From contig DAHZZC010000553.1 in NCBI GenBank assembly GCA_027435495.1, positions 1-5,162 on the forward strand: a stretch of DNA of 5,162 nucleotides, read 5' to 3'. Every line of letters starts with the position of its first letter. The stretch's first letter is position 1. Position numbers and translations under genes: made by a program. This stretch comes from Planctomycetales bacterium. Its GTDB lineage: Bacteria > Planctomycetota > Planctomycetia > Isosphaerales > Isosphaeraceae. The notes beneath the pieces are model-generated. The model had not been told where the DNA came from. It made no database searches and saw only the letters and a program-made list of their open reading frames with translations. Shown here piece after piece: positions 1 through 5,162 of this stretch.

Positions 1-957
1 GTGGATGAGGCCATCGCCGTGGGTGTTGGAGCTGGTGTTCCGGTGCATATCTCGCACCTGAAGGTCACCGGGCGTTAGAACTGGGGGACGGTCCGCAAGG
101 CGATCACAAAGATCGCCGAGGCAAGAGCAGCAGGCAAGAGGATATCGGCTGATCAGTATCCGTACATCGCTTCCAGTACAAGCCTCGCCGCAATGGTCGT
201 TCCACCCTGGGCGGCGAAGGTGGATGGGACAACGTTCGATCGACTGACCGCCGACCCGGCCCGCGGGCCCGAACTGCGTCGATTCATCCTTCATGAACTG
301 GCCGACCGCGACGACGGTGCCGCCGTCCGGATCGCCCGGTATGAGGCCAAACCTGAATGGGCCGGCCTCGACCTCGCCGCAATCGCCCGGAAACTCGGGA
401 CGTCGCCGCTCGACGTCGTCCTGGAGGTTCAGCGCCACGGCGGGGCGCAGGCGATTGGGTTTGTGATGGGCGAGGACGACGTCCGCGAGGTGATGAGGCA
501 CCCGTTCGTCGCGACGGCCTCCGACGGCTCGACCCACCTCCCCGGCCGAGGTGACCGGCCCCATCCCCGCTCCTACGGGACCTTCCCCCGGAAGATCCGG
601 TACGCCCTCGATGAGAAGGTCCTCTCGATCGAGGAGGCCGTCCGATCGTCCACGGGATGGCCGGCCGAGATCCTCGGCCTGACCGATCGCGGGGTCGTCC
701 GAATGGGGGCGGTCGCCGACCTGGTTGTCTTCGACCCGAGGACGTTTCGCGATTCGGCCACGTTCGAAGATCCGACACAATTCGCGCCTGGTGTCCGGTA
801 TCTGCTGGTCAACGGGGTCGCGATGATCGCCGATGGAAGGATGGTCGAACCGCCGCGATCGGGCGGGAAGTTGCCCGGCCGGGCGCTCCGGCTCGGTCGC
901 GACGGACAGGTCCATTCCGCCGACTCAGGCCAGACGAGCGACCGGCCCTCACCCTGA
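1..957 (+). pseudogene. N-acyl-D-amino-acid deacylase (D-aminoacylase-type amidohydrolase), 5' end off window, in-frame stop
   Basis: Members of this family are zinc amidohydrolases that remove the acyl group from N-acyl-D-amino acids. Frame 1 reads as family sequence from base 1: HISHLK (codons 16-21, a family metal-ligand His region), then TAG at 76-78 between GR and NWG, then ADQYPY (codons 50-55). Past the ATG at 193 come ASDGS (the family catalytic Asp), PHPRSYGTFPR, the helix VLSIEEAVRSSTG, and the closing strands ADLVVFDP, FEDPTQFAPG, LVNG and LPGR. The stop is at 955-957. Family proteins are about 480-550 residues; about 317 codons are here, so the N-terminal metal-binding HxH part and the true start lie off the window. 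The ATG at 193 could open a 254-residue product, but it has no Shine-Dalgarno sequence and lies inside the conserved barrel, so I do not take it as the start. Frame is kept on both sides of the TAG, which fits one base change or a sequencing error. Family assignment is firm; pseudogene status is less so. Confidence 0.8.
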
Positions 958-968
958 TCGGTAGGGCC
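944..968. terminator. Weak candidate bidirectional hairpin between convergent genes
   Basis: GGCCCT (944-949) and AGGGCC (963-968) form a perfect 6-bp inverted repeat with a 13-base loop that contains the deacylase stop codon. It lies where two convergent genes end, 28 bases past the katE stop on the minus strand. There is no T-run on either side, and a 6-bp repeat can easily arise by chance in GC-rich DNA, so this is only a candidate. Confidence 0.2.
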
Positions 969-996
969 TTGCCCCGCCGAGGATAACGCCCAGATC

Positions 997-3111
997 TTAC
1001 CGGTCGGGCGAGGGACGCGTCCAGATCCGCAGTTTTCGGCACTTCGTCACGAATGTCTCACAGTCGGGGGCCGTCTTGATCGGAATGAAGCCGTCGTCGA
1101 GATGTTCCGCGACGCCGGCCTTCGCCAGAAGCGGCGTTGCCGAATCGACATGGGCGATAAATTTCTGGTGCGAGAAGGCATCGGCAACGAAGTCACGAGC
1201 GGCCGGTCGCATGGCAAGGGCGGTGGCACCCTCGGGCGATGTCAGCAGCGCGATGGCGTCGAAGAGGACCGATGGGCCACCCTCGATTTTCTCGTCGGCG
1301 CCGATCCAGGTCCCATCGCTGGCCTCCACGCCGCCGACCTCGGGCGCAATCAGCCGGAGCATCGCGCCTTCGGCCTTCAACGCAGCCTTGAGCGCGTTCA
1401 GCAGGGCCGCGTCGACCCCGTCGGTGACCAGTGCTCCGACCTTCCGTCCGGCGAACGTCTTCGGGCCATTGAGCAAGATGCTCAGAGCGGTCGAGGGCTT
1501 CAGATCCTGCCGCGTCGGCCGGGCGGCGGTTGCTGGTTGGGGCATCTCGCGGAGCCGGATTGCATTCGCGACCGATTCGGCAAGCCCCTGGTCGATGTTG
1601 AGCAGATGCGAGACCACCCGCATCCGGATCGCTGGGGTTTCGACCTTACTCAACTCGAACGCGATGGCCGCGACGATATGCCCCTGCTCGACGTCGGTCT
1701 GGCTGATGTAGAACTGCCTGGCCTGGCTATAGTGGTCGGCGAACGTCTCCGATCTGACTCGCTGCTTCGGTCCTTCTTCCATCGCCGGATACGACTGGAA
1801 TCCGGCCGATGTCTCACGGGGACCGGGTTGGGTCGTCCACGAGTTCGGCTCGTAGTTGACCCGCCCCTTTGGGTTGGTCATCGCCATGTGGCCGTCCTGC
1901 TGGAGCGTATGGAACGGACACTTCGGCGCGTTGATCGGGATGTGGGTGAAGTTCGGGCTCCCGAGCCGCTTCAGTTGCGTGTCGAGGTAGGAAAAGTTCC
2001 GCCCCTGGAGCAGTGGATCGTTGCTGAAGTCGATCCCCGGGACGATATTCTGCGTGCAGAACGCCACCTGCTCGGTTTCGGCGAAAAAGTTCTCAACCAT
2101 CCGGTCGAGAACCAGCCGGCCGACCGGACGGACCGGCACGTCCTCCTCGGGAATGAGCTTCGTCGGGTCGAGAACGTCGAAGGCGAACGAGGCAGCGAAC
2201 GCCTCGTCAAAGACCTGGAACCCGAGCTCCCACTCCGGGTAATCCCCCGACTGGATCGCGTCCCAGAGGTCGCGCCGATGAAAGTCGGGGTCAGCACCGT
2301 TGATCTTGATCGCCTCGTTCCAGACGACCGATTGCAACCCCTGCTTCGGCTTCCAGTGGAACTTGACGAACGACGACTTCCCCTCAGCATCGATCAACCG
2401 GAAGGTGTGAACCCCGAACCCTTCCATGAAACGAAAAGACCGAGGGATCGCCCGATCGGACATGATCCACAAGATCATATGCATACTCTCGGGCGAGAGT
2501 GAGACGAAGTCCCAGAAATTGTCGTGGGCGCTTTGAGCCTGGGGGAAGTCGCGGTCGGGCGCGGGCTTGACCGAGTGGACGAAGTCGGGAAACTTGATCG
2601 CATCCTGGATGAAGAAGACGGGGATGTTGTTGCCAACGATGTCCCAGTTCCCCTCCCTGGTGTAGAGTTTGACGGCGAACCCGCGGACGTCTCGGGCGAG
2701 GTCGCCGGAACCCTTGCTTCCAGCGACGGTGGAGAAGCGGACGAAGGCCGGGGTCTTCTCTCCCTTTCGCTGGAAGAGGTCAGCGCGGGTAAGTTCGGCG
2801 AGCGAATCGTAGGTCTCGAAGTAGCCGTGCGCGCCGTAGCCTCTGGCGTGCACGACGCGTTCGGGGATGCGTTCGTGGTCGAAGTGGAAGATCTTCTCGC
2901 GGAAGTGGAAGTCTTCCAGCAGGGTCGGTCCCCGGGAGCCCTGGCGGAGCGAGTTCTGGTCGTCGGCGACGGGGACGCCCTGCTGGGTCGTGAGGACCGG
3001 CCGGTCGCCTCCGGCTGACTGATGGGTCTCGCCACCCTGGCCGACGTTCACCTCTTCGTCGCCGTAACGCCCGGTGATCGGCCCGGCAACGTCCTTCTTC
3101 TTCGAGGCCAT
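997..3111 (-). CDS. katE: Large-subunit (clade 2, HPII-like) haem catalase
   Basis: This cytoplasmic haem enzyme converts 2 H2O2 to 2 H2O and O2. The 704-residue product is in the large-catalase range (E. coli HPII has 753). The active-site signature runs from F77 to G93 with the distal His88, and GNN gives Asn161. The haem-ligand signature RNFSYLDTQ (371-379) gives the proximal Tyr375. Against HPII from memory, His128, Val169, Asp197, Asn201 and Tyr415 all align with a constant offset of 40, so the core has no net insertions or deletions. Residues about 550-695 form the extra C-terminal flavodoxin/DJ-1-like domain of large catalases, without a cysteine in its LLTSPEG elbow region. Cys352 stands where HPII has His392. 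The start at MASKKK is chosen because it begins family-like sequence and has AGGGG 7 bases upstream; the frame stays open to 3447 but that part overlaps the SUFU gene and is not catalase-like. It follows the SUFU gene by 85 bases and is probably last in the hemY-SUFU-katE unit, with an internal promoter possible. Confidence 0.97.
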   Translation of the reverse strand: MASKKKDVAGPITGRYGDEEVNVGQGGETHQSAGGDRPVLTTQQGVPVADDQNSLRQGSRGPTLLEDFHFREKIFHFDHERIPERVVHARGYGAHGYFETYDSLAELTRADLFQRKGEKTPAFVRFSTVAGSKGSGDLARDVRGFAVKLYTREGNWDIVGNNIPVFFIQDAIKFPDFVHSVKPAPDRDFPQAQSAHDNFWDFVSLSPESMHMILWIMSDRAIPRSFRFMEGFGVHTFRLIDAEGKSSFVKFHWKPKQGLQSVVWNEAIKINGADPDFHRRDLWDAIQSGDYPEWELGFQVFDEAFAASFAFDVLDPTKLIPEEDVPVRPVGRLVLDRMVENFFAETEQVAFCTQNIVPGIDFSNDPLLQGRNFSYLDTQLKRLGSPNFTHIPINAPKCPFHTLQQDGHMAMTNPKGRVNYEPNSWTTQPGPRETSAGFQSYPAMEEGPKQRVRSETFADHYSQARQFYISQTDVEQGHIVAAIAFELSKVETPAIRMRVVSHLLNIDQGLAESVANAIRLREMPQPATAARPTRQDLKPSTALSILLNGPKTFAGRKVGALVTDGVDAALLNALKAALKAEGAMLRLIAPEVGGVEASDGTWIGADEKIEGGPSVLFDAIALLTSPEGATALAMRPAARDFVADAFSHQKFIAHVDSATPLLAKAGVAEHLDDGFIPIKTAPDCETFVTKCRKLRIWTRPSPDR

Positions 3112-3118
3112 CTCACGT

Positions 3119-3123
3119 CCCCT
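3119..3123 (-). promoter_or_regulatory. Ribosome binding site of katE
   Basis: AGGGG on the minus strand sits 7 bases before the ATG at 3111-3109. It decides the start at MASKKK over longer in-frame options upstream. Confidence 0.7.
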
Positions 3124-3196
3124 GGTTGCGCGGTAGGTTTGGGTCGCATGGTTCCCGGTGGAGACGGGGCGAGCAAACCGCGAGCCAAGACGACGC

Positions 3197-3796
3197 TCAC
3201 CCGAAGCGGGTTTCGGCATCGGGCATCGGGGCATCGGGTACGACGGAGGCCCGGCCCGGATCCCAGAACCGGATTCCATCCGCGTCGAAACGTTCTTCGA
3301 GCGCCTGCTGACCCTCCCGGATCTTGAACTCGCTTTCGGACCGCGTGATCGGGAGCAGCCAGTAGTAATGTAGATCCCCGGTCGACAGGGGGCAGACCTC
3401 CAGCACCGGGCCGAAGGGGTAAGGGAGCGAGACGAGCATGTGGTCACAGGCCGAGCTCGGTAGCCAGGGCTGCCCGATCGCGAATGTATGGCCGAGGTCG
3501 AGCCCTTCCTTGAAGTGGTACCAGGCGGTCATTGTGAGGAGCTCGATGAACCGAGGCGCAGACCGGTCTGTCGCCAGGAGGAATTCGATCGGGCGCTCGG
3601 GTCGGGCCTCGTACGCGCCGATCGTCGCATAGATCCAGCCCGACGCCTTCGGCCCCGGCGCGAACTCGACGACTCGAAGCCAGGGGAGATCGCTCACGGC
3701 TGGACCGAGCGGCCATTGATGCTCGGCCGAAGCATGCCCGACGAAGTAGTTTTCGAGATGTTTCCGCTGGGCCATTCCGGTCGATTGGTCCACCAT
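3197..3796 (-). CDS. SUFU (suppressor of fused) domain protein
   Basis: The 199-residue soluble protein has no signal peptide or membrane segment. It carries the bacterial SUFU-domain pattern: WIYATIGAYE (54-63), EFLLATD (71-77), a helix with LLTMTAWYHF (86-95), GLDLGHTFAIGQPWLP (98-113), the hallmark SSACDHMLVSLPYPFGP (114-130), and HYYWLLPITRSES (143-155) followed by a helix to about 170 and a closing DPGRASVV. Bacterial members have no established enzyme activity; some are described as immunity proteins in polymorphic toxin systems, and the animal homologue binds Gli factors. No toxin gene is visible here. The ATG at 3796 is preferred because AGGAG lies 9 bases upstream; Met8 is a possible later start. 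The gene lies 13 bases after hemY and 85 before katE, so its context is haem and peroxide metabolism. The last residues (PDAPMPDAETRFG) lie beyond the usual domain end and come from a short tandem repeat. The family is confident, the role unknown. Confidence 0.92.
   Translation of the reverse strand: MVDQSTGMAQRKHLENYFVGHASAEHQWPLGPAVSDLPWLRVVEFAPGPKASGWIYATIGAYEARPERPIEFLLATDRSAPRFIELLTMTAWYHFKEGLDLGHTFAIGQPWLPSSACDHMLVSLPYPFGPVLEVCPLSTGDLHYYWLLPITRSESEFKIREGQQALEERFDADGIRFWDPGRASVVPDAPMPDAETRFG
3216..3238. repeat. Short tandem repeat in the SUFU gene 3' end
   Basis: Three back-to-back copies of GCATCGGG (3216-3222, 3223-3230, 3231-3238; the first is one base short) lie in the coding sequence. 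On the minus strand they encode the PDAPMPDA tail. The 7/8-base unit is not a multiple of three, so a change in copy number would shift the frame and alter only the last few residues. Confidence 0.75.
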
Positions 3797-3805
3797 CGGG
3801 CCTCA

Positions 3806-3810
3806 CTCCT
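3806..3810 (-). promoter_or_regulatory. Ribosome binding site of the SUFU gene, overlapping the hemY stop
   Basis: AGGAG on the minus strand shares its first base with the last base of the hemY TGA (3812-3810) and is 9 bases before the SUFU ATG. The overlap suggests translational coupling of the two genes. Confidence 0.7.
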
Positions 3811-5162
3811 CACGCCGCACTGGCGGCAGCACCGGTCAGGGAATGGACCAGCGTATCGGCTGTCTCCTCGGCGGCGTGGATGCAGTCGGGGATTCCAACG
3901 CCGTCGAAGGCCACGCCGGTGAGGTAGAGGCCCGAGTGTTTCGCCAGCTTCCTTCGGATCGCCTCAACCCGTTCCAGGTGCCCGAGGGTGTATTGCGGCA
4001 TCGATCGCGCGTGCCGCCCGATCTGGAGGAAGAGCGGGTCGCCCGAGGCCCCGATCAACTCACCCAGCTCCCGACGAACGATCTCCTCGATGGCCGTATC
4101 GTCGAGGTCGAAGTATTCGGGCTGGGTCGCCCCGCCGATGAAGACACGCACCAGCGCCTTGCCCAGCGGCGCCCGGTTCGGGAACTTCACGCTGAGGAAC
4201 GAGATGGCCAGGATGGGCCGCCGCTCGATGATCGGCACCACCACGCCGAAGCCATCCAGCGGGTGCTGGATCTGGTCGCGATTGTAGGCAACATTGACGA
4301 TGATTGATGAGGCATACGGGATCGACCGAAGCTGGAGCGAAAGGCCCGGATCCTGGGTGTCGATCAGCCGGGCGGCTGCGTGCGCCTCGGTGGTCAGAAC
4401 GACCGCGTCGGCCTCGATCGGTGGACCGTCGAGCAACTCGACCAGCCAGGGTGAGACCGGGTCATTCCGGAGTACCCGTCGGACGGCCGCGCCTGTCCGG
4501 ATCGTTCGGGTCGGCAAGGACGAGGCGAGTGCGGCCGGGAACTCTCCCATGCCATTCTCGGGCGCCACGAACAAACCGTACCGCGCCCCAGATGCCTGGC
4601 CCGACAGTCGTCCTTTTCGCCTCGACTCGCGGAGCCCGGCGAGAATCAGGCTCCGATGCTCGCGCTCCATCGCCAGAAATTGCGGAAGCGTCGCCTTGAG
4701 GCTCAGGTCGTTCGGGTCGGCGGTATAGATCCCACCGACGAGCGGTTGAATCAACCGGTCCAGCGCCTCGCGGCCCAGCCGACGTCGAACGAAACCCGCG
4801 AGGCTCTCCTCTGCCTCATCGTCTCGACGTGGCAGGAACAGGTCCATCAGCATCCGAAACTTGCCGCGCCAGGAGATCACCGGTGTCGCCAGCAGCGGAC
4901 CAAGTCGCTGCGGGGCCATCAAGACGAAGCCTTCCGGCACCGGCGTCAGCCGGCCGTCGCGCACCACGAACGAGCGACGGCGCCCCGGATCCGTCTCGAT
5001 CAGCTTCTCCTTGAGACCGAGCCGGCCACAGAGGTCCAGCGCCCAGGGTTTGTTGGTGATGAACGAGTCCGGCCCGCACTCCACGATGAAGCCGTCGCGA
5101 TGATCCGTCCAGATCACACCACCGACTCGCTCCCGCGCCTCCAGGAGTGTCAGCTCGACCGG
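3810..5162 (-). CDS. hemY: Protoporphyrinogen/coproporphyrinogen oxidase (FAD-dependent, HemY type), N-terminus off window
   Basis: This flavoenzyme performs the six-electron oxidation of protoporphyrinogen IX (or coproporphyrinogen III in the coproporphyrin-dependent route) with O2, releasing H2O2, late in haem synthesis. Homologues are also called hemG or cgoX. The 450 visible residues start inside the FAD-binding fold: TLLEARERVGG (5-15) and ECGPDSF (28-34). The nucleotide-binding glycine motif, about 30-40 residues upstream, is off the window. Further family marks are RLIQPLVGGIYTADP (135-149), SGARYGLFVAPENGMGEF (191-208), PYASSIIVNVAY (282-293), SMPQYTLGHLERV (387-399) and the C-terminal FAD-contacting GVGIPDCIHAAEETA (421-435). 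The GTG at 5117 could be read as a start, but the frame continues with family sequence upstream, so the gene is simply cut by the edge. Which substrate it prefers cannot be told from the motifs I can read. It is followed after 13 bases by the SUFU gene. Confidence 0.93.
   Translation of the reverse strand, partial: PVELTLLEARERVGGVIWTDHRDGFIVECGPDSFITNKPWALDLCGRLGLKEKLIETDPGRRRSFVVRDGRLTPVPEGFVLMAPQRLGPLLATPVISWRGKFRMLMDLFLPRRDDEAEESLAGFVRRRLGREALDRLIQPLVGGIYTADPNDLSLKATLPQFLAMEREHRSLILAGLRESRRKGRLSGQASGARYGLFVAPENGMGEFPAALASSLPTRTIRTGAAVRRVLRNDPVSPWLVELLDGPPIEADAVVLTTEAHAAARLIDTQDPGLSLQLRSIPYASSIIVNVAYNRDQIQHPLDGFGVVVPIIERRPILAISFLSVKFPNRAPLGKALVRVFIGGATQPEYFDLDDTAIEEIVRRELGELIGASGDPLFLQIGRHARSMPQYTLGHLERVEAIRRKLAKHSGLYLTGVAFDGVGIPDCIHAAEETADTLVHSLTGAAASAA

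Noticed and set aside
76..78. Programmed readthrough or a recoded TAG (such as pyrrolysine) in the deacylase
   Set aside because: There is no sign of a recoding element, and the rest of the window uses normal codons; a point mutation or base error is simpler.
193..957. A free-standing 254-residue gene starting at the ATG at 193
   Set aside because: Family sequence continues in the same frame upstream of it, there is no Shine-Dalgarno sequence, and the metal-binding half would be missing. It is better read as part of a longer broken gene.
1102..2502. A 466-codon open frame on the plus strand opposite katE
   Set aside because: It is a GC-rich shadow of the catalase frame, with no recognisable domain and no clear ribosome binding site; the catalase signatures on the other strand are unmistakable.
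3134..3156. GGGAAC on the minus strand (3156-3151) as an ECF-sigma -35 element for katE
   Set aside because: No matching -10 element is visible at 16-17 bases, and a single hexamer is not enough.
3112..3447. An N-terminal extension of the catalase frame by 112 residues
   Set aside because: The extension runs through the SUFU gene on the same strand in another frame, is not catalase-like, and the start at 3111 has a good ribosome binding site.
3843..4728. Several plus-strand open frames opposite hemY
   Set aside because: They are frame shadows of a clearly recognisable oxidase gene and have no family features of their own.
3810..5117. GTG at 5117 as the hemY start
   Set aside because: The 15 codons upstream to the window edge encode the expected FAD-fold sequence ending in ERVGG, so the gene begins outside the window.

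Overview
The window is a stretch of ordinary bacterial chromosome with high GC content. There are four protein-coding loci, almost no intergenic DNA, and no RNA gene, insertion sequence, CRISPR array or phage gene that I can see. The gene types, the GC-rich codon use and the large catalase paired with a SUFU-domain protein would suit a Planctomycetota (Isosphaeraceae-like) genome. That placement is inference from general character, not from a marker gene.

Layout. Positions 1-957 (+) hold the C-terminal two thirds of an N-acyl-D-amino-acid deacylase (D-aminoacylase-type amidohydrolase). It enters from the left edge and carries an in-frame TAG at 76-78 inside a conserved stretch, so it looks like a recent pseudogene or a sequence error. 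Its first ~190 bases also have lower GC than the rest. On the minus strand, converging on it, are three genes read right to left: a FAD-dependent protoporphyrinogen/coproporphyrinogen oxidase (hemY type, 5162-3810, N-terminus off the window), a SUFU (suppressor of fused) domain protein (3796-3197) and a large-subunit clade 2 haem catalase (katE, 3111-997). The catalase and the deacylase end 39 bases apart, tail to tail.

How they may work together. hemY and the SUFU gene are 13 bases apart, and the SUFU ribosome binding site overlaps the hemY stop codon, so they are almost certainly co-transcribed. katE follows after 85 bases with its own ribosome binding site. The oxygen-dependent HemY reaction releases H2O2 while making the haem precursor, and KatE needs haem and destroys H2O2. 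A shared transcription unit would therefore make metabolic sense, with the SUFU protein as the unexplained member.

The points most worth a second look are the SUFU protein between two haem/peroxide genes, a catalase cysteine (Cys352) placed exactly where a Cys-Tyr cross-link is known in a fungal large catalase, and the nonsense codon plus composition shift in the deacylase. I found no convincing evidence of a wholly new system.
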